From Castor canadensis (Eukaryota > Chordata > Mammalia > Rodentia > Castoridae), in the NCBI RefSeq assembly GCF_047511655.1, contig NC_133394.1, positions 109,884,343 to 109,948,342 of the forward strand: a stretch of DNA of 64,000 nt, written 5' to 3'. Shown here piece after piece: positions 21,100 to 34,334 of the stretch. Position numbers and translations under genes: made by a program. A model generated the notes under the pieces. That model saw only the letters and a list, made by a program, of their open reading frames with translations. It did not search any database and was not told where the DNA came from. Each line of letters begins with the position of its first letter. Positions within the stretch are counted from its first letter, which is position 1.

Positions 21100-24000
21100 A
21101 TGACAGGGATCACCATGTACTTATCAATACTAACACTGAATGTTAATGGACTAAATTTCCCCATCAAAAGACACCGATTAGCAACTGGATTAAAAAGGAA
21201 GATCCAACAATCTGCTACTACAGGAGACCCACCTCATTGACAGAAATAAGCACTGGCTGACAGTAACATGCTGGAAGAAGATTTACCAAGCAAATGGACC
21301 CTAAAACAGGCAGGGGTAGCAATAATTATCTCAGACAAAGTAGACTTCAAACCTACATTGATCAAACAAGATAAAGAAGGATACTCCATACTAATAAAAG
21401 GGGAAATACAGCAAAAGGAAATAACAATTATCAACCTATATGCACCCAACGTCAATACACTCAATTTCATCAATCATACCCTGAAGGACCTAAAAACATA
21501 TATAAACTGCAACATAGTGGTAGTAGGAGACTTTAATACCCCCCTATCAGCAATACATAGGTCATCCAAACAAAAAATCAATTAAAAAAAATGCTAGAAC
21601 TAAATCACACCATAGATCAAATGGACCTAGCTGATGTCTAAAGAATATTTCATCCAACTTCTGCACAATATACATTCTTCTCAGCAGCCCATGGAACCTT
21701 CTCCAAAACTGATCATATCTTAGGGCACAAAGCAAGCCTCAGCAAACATAAGAAAATAGAAATAATCCTACGCATTCTATCTATCCACAATACATTAAAA
21801 TTAGAAATCAACAACAAAAACAGCAGTAAAAAACATGCAAACAATTTTAAGCTGAGCAACACATTGCACAATTGTGAATGGGTCATTAGTGAAATAAAAG
21901 AGAAATTAAAAAGTACCTGGAAGTAAATGAAAATGAAAACATGTCCCATAGGGGCACAGCAAAGGCAGTCCTAAGAGGAAAGTTTATATCCATGAGTACA
22001 TACATTAAAAGATCAGAAAGATCTCAAATCAATGACCTAATACTACATCTTAAACTCCTAGAAAAACAAGAACAAGCAAATCCCAAAACAAGCAGAAGGA
22101 GAGAAATAATAAAAATAAGGGCTGAAATCAATGAAATAGAAACAACAACAAAAATACAAAGAATCAATGAAACAAAAATCTGGTTCTTTGAAAAAATAAA
22201 TAAAATTGACAGAACCCCGGCAAACCTGAGTGAAATGAGGAGAGAAAAACCGAAAATGGTAAAATCAGAAATGCAAAGGGGAGATAACAATAAATACCAT
22301 GGAAATCTAGGAAATCATCACAGACTATTTTGAGGACCTATATTCAAATAAATTGGAAAATCTTGAAGAAATGGACAATTTCTAGAAACTTACAACCACC
22401 CAAAACTGAACCAAAAGGACATTAATCACATGAATAGATCTTTAACACAAAAAGGAGTTGAAGCAGCTATTAAGAGCCTCCCAAAAAAGAAAAGTCCAGG
22501 ACCTGATGGACTCACTGCTTAATTCTATCAGACATTTAAAGAAGAACTAATATCAAATCTTCTCAAACTGTTCCATGAAATAGAACAGGAAGGAACTCTG
22601 ACTAACTCATTTTATGAAACCAATATTACTCTCATCCCAAAACCAGACAAAAACACCTCCAAAGAGGAGAACTGCAGGCTAATTTCCTTAATGAATATCA
22701 ATGGAAAAATCCTTAATAAAATAATGGCAAACTGAATCCAACAACAAATCAGAAAGGTCATACACCATGACCAAGTCGGCTTCATCCCAGGGATACAGAG
22801 GTGGTTCAACATATGCAAATCTATAAATAGAATATAGCACATCGATAGAAGCAAAGACAAAAATCACTTGATCATCTCAATAGATGCAGAAAAGCCTTCA
22901 ACAAGATCCAACACCACTTCATGATAAAAGCTCTAAGGAAACTAGGAATAGAAGGAATGTACCTCAACAATGTAAAGGCTATATATGACAAACCTACAGC
23001 CAACATCATACTCAGTGGTGAAAAACTGAAACCATTCCCCCTAAAATCAGGAACGAGACAAGGGTGCCCACTATCCCCATTCCTATTCAACATAGTAGTG
23101 CAATTTTTAGCCAGAGCAATTGGGCAAAAATAAGAAATAAAAGCAATACAAATAGGTAAAAAAAACTGTCAAAATATCCCTATCTGCAGACAATATGATC
23201 CTATACGTTAAAGACCCAAAAAACTCTACCCAAAAACTCTTAGACACCATAAACAGTTACAGCAAGGTGGTAGGATACAAAACCAACTTACAAAAATCAT
23301 TAGCTTTTCTATACACCAACAACAAACAAAGTGAGAAGACATATATGGGAACAATTCCATTCACAATAACCTCAAAAAATAATCCAATACCTAGGAGTAA
23401 ATTTATCAAAGGATGTGAATGACCTCTACAAGGAGAATTACAAACTCCTGAAGAAAGAGATCAAGGAAGACTACAGAAGATGGAAAGATCTCCCATGCTC
23501 ATGGATCGGTAGAATCAATGTAGTAAAAATGGCTATACTACCAAAAGCAATCTACATGATTAATGTAATTCCCATCAAAATCCCAATTACTTTCATCACA
23601 GAGATTGAAAAATCTACCCTAAAGTTCATTTGGAAACACAAGAGACCGCAAATAGCCAAGGCAATACTCAGCAAAAAGAGCAATGCTGGAGGTATCACAA
23701 TACCTAACTTCAAACAATATTACAAAGCAATAGCAATAAAAACAGCATGGTACTGGCACAAAAACAGACATGAAGGTCAGTGGAACAGAATAGAGGACCC
23801 GGATATGAATTCACACAACTATACCCACCTCATTTTTGACAAAGCTGCCAAAAATAAATGATGGAGAAAAGACAGCCTCTTCAACAAATATTGCTGGGAA
23901 AAGTGGTTAACCGTCTTCAAGAAACTAAAACTAGATCCATGTCTATCACCCTGTACTAGGATCAACTCAAAATGGATCAAGGACCTAAATATCAGACCTA

Positions 24001-24904
24001 AAACTCTGAAGTTACTACAGAAAGGAGCAGGAAACACTCTGGAACTAATAGGTATAGGCAAAGACTTCCTCAATAGAATGCCAGCAGACCAGCAACTAAG
24101 AGAAAGGATGAATAAATGGGACTTCATAAAATTAAAAAGCTTCTGAACAACAAAAGAAATGGTCTCTAAACTGAAGGGACCACCCACAGAGTGGGTGTAT
24201 ATTTCCCAACTATACATCAGACAAGGGACTGATAGCCAGAATATAGAGGAACTTAAGAAACTGAACTCTCCTAAAATCAATGAACCAATTTAGAAATGGG
24301 CAACTGAACTAAGCAAAATTTTCCCAAAAGAAGAAATTCAAATGGCCAAAAACACATGAAAAAATGCTCACCCTCTCTAGCCATAAAGGAAATGCAAACC
24401 AAAACCACACTAAGATTCCACCTCACCCCTATTAGAATAGCCATCATCAAAACACCACCAACAACAGTTGTTGGGATGTAGGCAAAAAGAACCCTAGTCC
24501 ATTGCTGGTGGCACTGCAGGCTGGTGAAACCACTCTGGAAAAAAATTTGGAGGCTTCTTAAAAATCTAAACATAGACCTGCCATATGATCCAGCAATCCC
24601 ACTCCTGGGGATATACCCAAAGGAATGTAACACAGGTTACTTCAGAGGCACCTGCATACCCATGTTTATTCAGGTGATATTCACAATAACCAAGTTATGG
24701 AAACAACCAAGATGCCCCACTACTAATGAATGGATCAAGAAAATGTGGTACTTGTACACAATGGAATTTTACTCAGCCATGAAGAAGAATGAAATTTTAT
24801 CATTTGCAGGTAAATGGATAGAACTGGAGAGCATCATTCTGAGCAAGGTCAGCCAGGCTCAGAAGACCAAAAATCATATGTTCTCCCTCATATGTGGACT
24901 TTAG
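21100..24904 (+). pseudogene. L1 ORF2 (endonuclease-RT), near full length, inactivated
   Basis: The span is 3805 nt, about the length of an intact ORF2 (near 1270 codons), but is not a multiple of three. The endonuclease start 'MTGITMYLSILTLNVNGLN' (21100) is followed by 'QETHL' (21221-21235, other frame), 'VVVGDFNTPLS' (about 21517) and 'KTDHILGHKAS'. The SDH motif reads Ser-Ile-His at 21780-21788, so its catalytic Asp is gone. In the RT, 'PGPDGLTA' is followed by a stop near 22519. '[13 protein letters not shown]' is intact, but the catalytic FADD reads Ser-Ala-Asp-Asn at 23183-23194. The C-terminal segment ends at TAG 24902-24904. Minus-strand frames over this region are shadows. Confidence 0.92.
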
Positions 24905-25358
24905 ATCTAGGGCAAATGCAGCAATGTGGTTGGACTTGGATCACATGATAAGGGGAGAGCAAATATGGGAGGTATGGGGATAGATAGAAAACCCATAACA
25001 TGAAAGCATTTGATGTCCCCACTCCAGAGGAACTAATACAGAAACCTTAAAGTGACAGAGGTCAACATGAGAAGGGGATCAGGAATCAATGTAAAGATCA
25101 GTTAGAGATGAATCAATATGGGTAACACATGGGTACACAAAAGCAATGTTAGGAATCTCTCTGTATAGCAATCCTTAACTCAACCAGCAAGAAAGCTTTG
25201 TCTTCCTTATTATGCTTGTCTCTTTTCTTCAACAAAATTAGTGATAAAGGCAGAACAGGACCTGCCTGGAACTGAAGGAGGGGGAAGAGGGGGAGGGGGC
25301 AGGGTGGAGAAATGACCCACACAATGTATGCACATGTGAATAAATGAATTTTTTTTAA
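24905..25358 (+). other. L1 3'UTR with polypurine tract and polyA signal
   Basis: It includes the G-rich 'ggagggggaagagggggagg' from about 25279 and the family 3' signature. AATAAA at 25339-25344 lies just before the A-rich terminus. The same block is found at 833-1329, 41366-41669 (+), 37133-37533 (-) and 54823-55287 (-). Confidence 0.88.
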
Positions 25359-25734
25359 AAGTAGATCATAAAATTGAGAATTTTTTTTCCTTTATTATTT
25401 TGGAACCTTCAATGAATCCAAGGACAGCTACTATTATTCTATCAATGTAACTGGAACCACAGTCTCTTAATTAGACTAAGTTATATAATTAACAGTTTCC
25501 TAAAATAAAAGTTTCTCATAAGAGAGGATTGGTCATTAACACAGATGCATCAGTAAATGATAAATAGATTAAAAGTTGGAGTATAAAATATGTCAAATAA
25601 GAAGAAAATTCATCAAATACATTATTTGGTTTACTTATTATGAAGAAAATGGCTTTTTCCAGATGTCATTATTCTGGACTAGACCATTTATTATAATTTC
25701 TATTATGGAAAGCATTTAGTGAATCTGAGACACT

Positions 25735-27720
25735 AGTTAATTGATTCATTTATTCAACAAATGTTAGCTGCAAAATTATTTATGCCAGAAACAATGGTGG
25801 ATGGAGAACATATGAAGATTAAAATGATAAAGGTTTTTTTCCAAAGAGTTCATATTCCAGTACGGTAAAAACAGGTGTAAACAAATAATATAATGCACTT
25901 AAGAAAGATAGATGGTAGAGACAAGTTCTACATATAAATAGAAGCTATTTGGTCAGGGTACATTTGTTTAGAATGTGACAGGTTCCACACAAGACTTCAC
26001 AGAGGAATTTCTACTAAGCTAAACACTGATTGTTTCATCAACTTCAGTGAACATGACATTTCTACCTAATTGACAGGCCCAAAATACTAAATAGATTATG
26101 TCCTCTTGTGAATAAAAATAATTCAGTGGAAAAATGAAGTAAAAATATGAAGTTGTTTTGTATATTTTCGAATGCTTTCATTTTTCATTACTAAATATTT
26201 TATGAATATCAGTCTTTTGCAGCATTAATTTCAATTCAGAGAGCATAGTTGAAAGCCTGTTAAACACCAGGATGTTTGAGTTAAGCATTGCTGTCATCAT
26301 AAATACATTGGGCCATCCGTAAAGTTATTCAATCTGTCTATTTATTGAATTTGTTTCAAGTGCCATGCACTGTGAAAAGTGTTAATGGTAAAAAAAAAAT
26401 CAAAATAAACACAATACTTGTTAGCACATAGTTACCTTCAGCAGGAAGGGGAAGCATTAATCAAGAAATCAGTAAATGTATTAATATAAACAAGAAGAAT
26501 CACTAAAAAGATAGTTTACACTTGAAACTGAAGAAACTAGCAACCCAGAAACACCAATTGGTGCAAACAAAAAACCACTCCAAAGAAAGCCTGCTCTCTC
26601 TCTCTGAAAACTTGTAAATAATAACTGCTCTACTCCAGCCAAATACCAAAAGTAAGGATGCTATCATTTTGCAAAGTATAACCTTTTGTACCTGAAGAAA
26701 AGCTACATGGATTCTCTCTGCATTATTTCTTACCATGACAAGTAGATCTGTAAGGACTTAAAATAAAAAGGTTAATTTAAAAAAATTAAAAGAGTCTCTA
26801 GGGAAAGATAAATGAAAGCATTAATCTAACTTTAGGTTCAAAAAAGATTTCCCAGATAAAGTAGCACTTGAAGTAAAAGCAGAAAGGAGTCCAAATTAGC
26901 AAGGAGAGTGAATGTGTGTCAGGGGCAGGAGCACAGAATGTGGAAGCCCATTTCAAACTGGAGAGCAGCATTTGCAAAGCCCCAAACAAAAGAGATCAGT
27001 GGATTGCTCAGAGCCTTCTAGGTAATTTAAAGGATTTCAGCATCCATCCTCAAAACCATAAAGGATTCAAACCAGAGGGTTCGAAGGTCAAGAACATAGC
27101 CTACCCAATTGATGATATAGAGAAGGTTTTCATCAAGAACTCAGAGGCAGAAAAGGGGACATTTAGCTCAACCTGGTAATTCTGAAAAGCCTCTCTTTGG
27201 AATGTAATGCTTGAACTCAGTCTTGATGAATGAGTAAAAATTATCAAGAGGAATTCTAAGTGAAGAGGCAATCTCTACATAGAAAAAGGAAATAGTGAAC
27301 TAAATGGCATAAATGGAGGACACAGTTAATTTTCTTTTTCATTTTCAGAGAATAAATAGTATAGGAGGTGTGGGACAACATAAGTCTGAGCAGGATCTTC
27401 ATTTATGAGGGAATAAAACCATGGGGGAATTCCCATGGGGGAATTTAGTAATTCATTCCACAGGCAAGGTAAAATCTTTACAGAGTATACAACAGAGACT
27501 ATGAGTCCTACCTCACAAAGGTTATCCTGAATTGGGTAAGGAAAAAATAGATTTTTGAAGGTGCCCAAGAATGGTAACATGGAAACAATTTGTGATGTTT
27601 TTAAGTAGAATGGTAGTAATGGCTTTGGGAAGGAAAATAGAGAATTGAGGTATATCTAGGCGGTAAAGTTGACTGAATTAGACACTAATAGGATATGGAG
27701 GTGCAAAAAAACCTATGAAA
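25735..27720 (+). repeat. Ancient LINE 3' region, same family as 9350-10880
   Basis: 'ttcatttattcaacaaatgt' begins the block. 'cagcatttgcaaagcccc' (near 26967), 'gaggtatatctaggcggt' (near 27648) and 'aggatatggaggtg' (near 27690) appear in the order of the common mammalian-wide LINE segment. It is highly diverged. An open frame at 26916-27179 lies inside it and is not a gene. Confidence 0.5.
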
Positions 27721-27814
27721 ATTGCATAACCTGTTGCTTGGCTGCCTAGATCTATAAGAGATCCATATAATGATATTAATAAAAGAGATACAGATTTTGG
27801 ATAAAATATAATAA

Positions 27815-29340
27815 CTTCAGAGTTTGGACTTCTGGAATGATGGCAGAAAACATTCAGGGAATTATCTCCCCCAGAAAGATAGCTATTAAGCTGGTTTCAA
27901 AATAGTCAATTATTCAATGTATCTAAAGATTGAGTAAAGGGCTTACAATAATTCAAACTACATTTATGCTACAAAGCCTATGAAGCCTAGGAAGGAGAGT
28001 AGAACACCATGACATTCAAGCATTCATTTCACTAGAGCACTGGTTGCAGAAGAAATGTCTCTCCAGTTACCATCTCCTGCAGGTCCTTGAAATGAAAGGG
28101 CTATTCTGGTTGGATTCAGCGTCAAGTGAAACTTCAGCAGATGGTACTTCCCATAACTTCATGTTGTAGAAGTTCTATGCCAAGCAGTGGTGGCAGCAAG
28201 GAGCTGTGACCACTCCCTCTCTCTCAATTCCCAATATGTAGAAAAAAGGATGAAGTAGTAAGTGAAAAATATATATGATCCACTATATCCTCAAAGTTCT
28301 GTTAAAGGAAAGCTACTTCAGTGGACTAAGCAAATACAGATTCTGTTTCCTGCATTTCCTAGGACCGAAAGATTTATTTTGAGCACATTTGGTGGCTATT
28401 GAATATTGTCAGAGCCCATCCTTTAGCTTTGGGCTGTAGAAGGTCTGTACTGTATGGTAGTGACAGGTTTATAGCACTAGCTTCTGCTGCTATCCATTCC
28501 TGCTAACACACACAGGGAATATACATTTGAGGAAGCTGATGAATATGGCTTCCCATTGTCATAGCTCTGTTCTGCACTATGCTGCATCCATCTACTACAA
28601 CCTTCCAGTGAAAGTGTAGACCAAGCCTTAAATACTGATGGCACCCTGATACCTTCCAAGGAGCAAAAATTGTATTTATGTCATACCATTATAAATTATG
28701 ATACTTAGATCATTGTTAAAAAACAAGAGCCATCAGCCAGCAATTAGTGGAGACCTAAGAAGGCCAGGAATATTGTGGGCATACCCTTTAAGAAGCAACC
28801 AGAGAAGGAAATTCTGAGCTACAAGTCCCTGACTGAACACAAGGTAAACTTGAAAACTCCCTGAAAAATGAAAGCAGTCCCTGGCCATATAGAAATGTAA
28901 TGGTAAAAGATGAAAAATTAGTGATTCAGGTGACTTATGCACATCTCTGACTAGTCACTAACTGTCTACTACATAATACTGACCCTAAGGCAATTCCTAG
29001 AAATTCATGCTTAATGATAAACAGAAAATTGAGATAAGACATCAAAGGCAACCCCCTGCAAGGAAAACAGATTTCACCAAACTAGTCTAAACAAGTTACA
29101 AAGCAAGTTCCAAAAGTCAAAGAGAAGGAGGGGGGGTATCAGTATTCAGAGTTGCTATAATATATTAACTAAAAATATTCAATTTTTAATTTTAAAAATT
29201 GAGACATACAAAAAATACCAATGTATGGTAAGAAATAAAAATATCCTTTAAAGGGGCCCAGTTGGTGGATTTAACAAACAAAGGCTTCAAAAAAGAACTA
29301 AATGAAAACATGTCAAAATTTTTTAAAAAGAAAGAATGAC
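27815..29340 (+). repeat. Ancient L1M 5' region
   Basis: Sequence landmarks follow an old L1 5' end: 'tctggaatgatggcagaaaa' at 27831; 'ccaagcagtggtggcagcaa' near 28180; 'aaatgaaagcagtccctggc' near 28865; 'catcaaaggcaaccccctgc' near 29041; and 'ttggtggatttaacaaacaa' (29262), followed by 'ctaaatgaaaacatg'. The last is typical of the run-in to ORF1 in old L1s. No open frame is retained. Confidence 0.6.
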
Positions 29341-29364
29341 AATGTCTGCAAACATGTAACTTCA

Positions 29365-29445
29365 AGAGCCATAGATAAGATTCAGGTGGAAAAGCAACTG
29401 CCTAAGGTGCAAGGCCTTGAGTTCAAAGCCCATACTGCTATGTAC
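29365..29445 (+). repeat. ID-like SINE fragment
   Basis: 'aaggtgcaaggccttgagtt' followed by 'caaagcccatactgct' is the 3' half of the ID-like unit with its B box. The 5' half is diverged and there is no clean A tail. Confidence 0.6.
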
Positions 29446-30503
29446 TAAGAGGGGCTAATTTATGTAATATATTATATGTATAAATATAAAAGAGAGGGAT
29501 CAAGAGTAGCTGGGCAAGTTTTCTGAGAAAACTGATAGAGCAGAAAGAAAAGATGGTACCCATGTAACCAAGTGGCAAACATTTTGTTAAACCATTCCTT
29601 GCAATGACTTTGACTACTAAGGAAAGAGTAGAAATGTGAAAACTAACTGTGTCTATACACTACTTTCTGCATTTGACAAAAAATTTTAAGAAAATCATAA
29701 AAATTGACAAAATATGTCTGGTTTATAAGCATAGACATTAATAGAGTCCAGATACATATGATTTTTTTTCAAGAAAATGTTTCTTACAGAAACACAAAAT
29801 TAAGAATTTTGATGCAAACATGTAACTTCTGAGTTGAATTAAGTGAGCAAATGTCAGATTTAACATATGTCCTTTCTAATTATCATTATAATTATCCTTA
29901 AGATCACCAATATGCTGAGAAAACTGTATACAACAATCATAAAACAAATAAAGGAAATTTGACACCTGTCTTTGGAAAATCATAAATGCAATGGGTTAAA
30001 ATATTTCAGGGTTGTTGTTTGACATTTTTCCTTTGAGATTATAGAAAAGGGGCTGAAGATACATCCTGACATCAGTCCATTTGGGGCAGAAGAGTAGGTA
30101 ACTGATGCTTAGAAGACTACATTATTTGATGTAGGGAGGAGCAAATAAGGTCATCTGCTGAGAGGGAGTGTCAAGTGAAGGGTTACTGTTGTATGGAACA
30201 GAAAAAGTAAAAGCTAAGAATGATTACAATGATTGGTTGGAGAATATGATTTGATGGTGTCACCAATGTTGAGCACTGCCTTGTTTTACTCAGCCCCAGA
30301 AAGTTAGCAGCATGGACTCGGGGTTGCAGCTTTTTTGGGAGGATAAGACAGGCTGAATGCCAAATCATTAGTGATACTGATTAGAAACCATAAAACATGA
30401 GAGCAACAAAAGTGAAGCCAGAAGATAACTGAACTCCTGAGATTAAGATATCAAAGACAAAGGAGTCATTCTGTGGATAAAAAATAATTGGAGCTAAGAA
30501 TAT
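29446..30503. other. Unassigned sequence
   Basis: No gene is seen. Part of it may be further ancient LINE sequence continuing the L1M relic on its left, but no landmark is good enough to say so. Confidence 0.4.
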
Positions 30504-30519
30504 GAAAGAACTGAAAGCA

Positions 30520-30566
30520 ATAACCCAAACAATGTATGCACATGTGAATAAATGAATTTTAAAAAA
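30520..30566 (+). mobile_element. 47-bp L1 3'-end insertion with 16-bp TSD
   Basis: The inserted segment contains only the last ~40 bases of the young L1 family ('acaatgtatgcacatgtgaa', AATAAA) plus an A-rich tail. It is bracketed by 'gaaagaactgaaagca' at 30504-30519 and again at 30567-30582, an exact duplication. Confidence 0.9.
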
Positions 30567-30582
30567 GAAAGAACTGAAAGCA

Positions 30583-33235
30583 TTAGGCTGTAAACAGAAT
30601 GTAAAGAATTATAGCTTGGCATTTCTGATTATAATCATAAGAGCCATAGATTGACTGAGTGTGCTAGTGATTGCGTCAGAATATTAAGAAAGCTTCATTT
30701 GAATCCAGAATGTCAAGCTACAGAAAGAATCAACCTACTGAATTTATTGTCACCATGAACACTGAAATCAGCCGGTTGCTGCTTATAATTCTGTAGTAGA
30801 AAGAAAACATCAACAACTTCATTGGATATAAAGAACTGACTAAAAAGTTGGTTATTGGCCTCAGTAAGAAAGAAAGAGAGTGGTAGAGACATAAAGTATT
30901 AATTACAGAAGACCTTTACCCCACAGGGTCAAAGAGTAATGCTTACTAAATGACAATATAAAGATAGAAGAATGCTAACATTGCTTTCACGCATTCAACC
31001 ATGTTGTTGAGTATGGCAGAATATATGCACCTGTGTAAAAATAAAGAACTAAAATAACTAGAGAAATAATATCCTCAGGAGATCACAGCCTTTATTAAGG
31101 AAGAAGGGAGCTGGATGATTCAATGAAGAAGCTCAAGAATTAGGAAGGCTGCCAAGCATGGAATTGTGTGTTAGGATAATAAATGAAAAGTTTAAGAACC
31201 TAAAGGAAAGAACAGTGTGGAAATGTGCGTAAAAGAGATCAAGTATAACTTAAAGATGCTTTATTTGAGATAGATGCAGAAGGAAAAGAATGTGATGCCT
31301 GAAGGGTCTAGTTAGGTCTGTTTATCTAGGTGTGACCTTGGTACTGCTACAAGGCAAGTGTGGTGAGGAGGTGGGGTTGTGAGTGCACAATTACCTCAAT
31401 CTAAGTCTCAGTTTCACCATTTTCCTGGACATATGATCAAGAAATCTGCAATGATGTGTTCCAGGCCCAGATTTACAATAGTTTATGGTATTAAATACTC
31501 TGTAACATTCACTAAGTGGATAATTTTATAAAATTTCTCCCTAATTGAAGATATAGAGAAAAATATTGCTGAAGTAATAATTTCAGGAAAAGAAATGGTA
31601 AAGACAGAAGTATGTTAAGAGATGGAGGAGATTGACAGAACTTCTACTAGACAAGAAAATTAAGAGGGAAAGTGAACTTAGTAGTTGCATGTGGCCACTG
31701 AAGGGACTGGAACCAGTTAAGGAATCAACCAGTTTGCAGGAGGGATTCTTCATTGCTTTCCTATAAATGTTGATACCATCTGAAAATAAAACCTAAAAGT
31801 ATAGGTGTTCTCTTCAAATATTTGCCCAGTGGTTATAAGACAAAATCTTAGATTGTAAAGTCCCCATCAATTTATTTTACTAGTATTAAGTTTATCAATG
31901 CATTTAAAATAGTATGCTTATACCTCAAGGGTCACTTTATATATAAAGTCCTCATGAGCAAAATCTACCTTTTTTCTTATTTAGTGAAGTGTTTTGTACA
32001 AAAACTCAAATTAAGAAGACTTAAGCATGTGTATTTGACAGCTTGATGACAATACTTACACTTTAATATCAGAGCAGTCAAAGTCATTTCATTTCCAATT
32101 CAGCCTTTTCTAGGGAAATCAATATTTAATCCTAGTCTATAATATATGGAGTCTTCCTTCTGTTGTCTTACTATGGACTCATTCATTTTTTTATCAGCAC
32201 ACATGAATACATGCATCTTACATAACTTCACAGATACATACTCACATACTTATATGCTCTCACAATCACACAAGTAACTATCCCTAGGTAACAATGCATC
32301 TGAATGCATATATACGTATAAGCCATGTATCTGCAGATAAACTAGGATTTTCCATTTATTACTGCCTATTTTACTTTATACTCAGTGAAATTTGGTGCTA
32401 CTATACTAGAGCCTAATTTCTATAAAATGGTTTTTAATGCCAAATAATGATTTCACTTTAAAATGATTACCAAGCATGTTAGATCTTTCTCTTATATGTT
32501 CAAAAAGCTATATCCAATAGTTGTGTATACTTTAACTTGTAGGGAAAATATGGTTATTGAACTAGATCCTACTAGATTAAATATTCACTTTGGAAATAAA
32601 TTTTCATACTTTCGAAGGTACTTGTTTCTTAGGAAAGTGCTGGGTATTTTTAACTATTTAAGACTGAAGTACAGTTATGTAAATACTATTATTTATACCC
32701 CAGATAGGATTTGTCCTTTCTGAAAATCTGCTCATTTCTCTTTTCACTCTTGAAGCAAACATGCTTGTAATTATTGATGACACTCAACTGAAGAAAAACA
32801 TAGCTAGAAATTTTATTATCATAATTCATAATTAATAGTATCTTTCTAGGCCTTATAGTCAATAATTCAAATTCCCTGCAGCATTTGTTTTTGCCATTGC
32901 TATTTTTAAAAACTTACAGAAGCCCTATTGATCAAGACAGATTTACATGTTTTGTCTTTTTTAATTTCATAGTGCATCATTTCTCTCATACTCAGTACAT
33001 TTATGCATAATCATCCACTATTAAGAAAATCTCCTTAGTGTAGAAGTGCAAAATTTTATTCTCTTCTGTTCTGTTTACTACTCAGTGAAAATCTATAGAG
33101 TAAGCATCAGACTCGAAATCGTTCAAGTAAGTGACTCCCCTGAGTACATACGCCATATGCACAATGACTGCGTAATGACAACAAAGGAAAGGGAGGGACC
33201 AAGTTGTGCAAGGCTCTACAAGTGATCTGAATTCA
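30583..33235. other. Unassigned sequence
   Basis: No repeat family was recognised with confidence. The longest frame (32463-32723, 86 codons) is AT-rich and featureless. Nothing gene-like is seen. Confidence 0.45.
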
Positions 33236-33239
33236 TTCT

Positions 33240-33665
33240 CACAGCTTGCTGCTTACTGAAGTTCCCTGGAATCCAACTCTATGAAATAAAGATCTGTGTG
33301 CTAAAGGTTTATTGAGGAATAGTCTAGAAAATAGCAGCTGAGAATGGCAGAAAGAACCAGGATTGAGGTAGGGTGATGCTAAACTGTGATCCCTTGCAAC
33401 AGAGTCCTCAGCCATGCTCACAGACAACTGTAGAGCTTATATGGATTTTCAGAGTCATTGCAAGTTGAAGCCAAGGCCAGGCATTTTCACTTTGCTATAA
33501 ATCAATCACTCTCCCCCAAGAGAGAGAACATTTGTTGAGGTAGCTGCTTGCAAGATGGACACAGCTGGAAAGGGGTGCATGTATGAGAATTAGCCAGTAA
33601 AGAGAGATGCTGGTCTCATTCCAAAGGGAGAATCTAGGAAATGTACTGCAGTATCCACTACAGGT
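33240..33665 (-). mobile_element. Possible solo LTR, family unknown
   Basis: Read on the minus strand, it begins 'tgtagtggatactgcag', has a TATA-like 'ccatataagctc', and then AATAAA about 120 bases downstream ('cctcaataaacctttagc'), ending near 'agctgtgagaat'. The size and order of signals fit a U3-R-U5 structure. The termini and TSD are not clear. The 62-codon minus frame here would be inside the LTR. Confidence 0.35.
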
Positions 33666-34334
33666 AGCAAAAGTATAATTGTTTTATTCCTCAGTCTTCT
33701 CTCATTTTCAAACTTAAACAATGGTACTTCCTCAGAATCACCTAATGTGCCCAAGAACCATGTATCTCTTCGTCAGCTTTGAGAGGCATCAGTACATTTC
33801 TATGTATTGATTGGATTTCTGTGACATGTTTCCTGTCAAATCTCAAAAGGAATCTGGGGGAAATTTAAGATACAGCAATTCAAACAGTGCTACTTTTCTT
33901 GCACTTGAAATAAAAAAAAAAAGAGAAAACATTTCATAAATAAAAATCAATGTAAGAATTCTACTAATTATCGTCTTTTCAATGGTGGGATAATTCTCTA
34001 TAAAGAAGTCATGTAATACAAAGAGAAGTCTGACAAATCTCATAAGAAAACATGAAAAATGATTGTATACAGTATTTCTGAGGCAAGAAATTGCAAAGAA
34101 AAAAGACTTTGAAAAAATATTGTTACATAGATAAGTATATTCACATATACAGAGTTTGAGCACAACACCTGAAATTTAGTTCATTGTGTAGAAGATATCA
34201 AGACTGGTATGCCACTCACAAAGATAATATAACAATATTACCTCGCTGAAAGTTTTAAATGCAAAATAGATATATACTTTTTAAAATCTGCATCTCTCTG
34301 TATCAAAGAACATCAGAAAGTATCTGTCCACTTA
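33666..34334. other. Unassigned sequence
   Basis: No repeat or gene recognised. The 106-codon minus frame at 33843-34163 is hydrophobic and AT-driven. Confidence 0.4.

Larger units (their letters stand above)
19441..25358 (+). mobile_element. Full-length but inactive rodent L1
   Basis: The element contains, in order, a 5'UTR (19441 to about 20530), a degenerate ORF1 (to 20973), ORF2 (21100-24904), and a 3'UTR with a polypurine tract (about 25275-25310), AATAAA at 25339-25344 and an A-rich end. The TSD 'aagtagatccta' at 19429-19440 and 'aagtagatcata' at 25359-25370 brackets it exactly. It is 5.9 kb long, about the length of an intact L1. Stops, indels and lost catalytic residues show that it can no longer move by itself. 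Confidence 0.93.

Noticed and set aside
23819..24633. Long minus-strand frames of 153 and 118 codons
   Set aside because: Antisense shadows of ORF2, whose A-rich sense strand has few antisense stops.
27418..27446. Duplicated 'ccatgggggaatt' as a TSD
   Set aside because: The two copies are directly adjacent with nothing inserted between them; a small tandem duplication.
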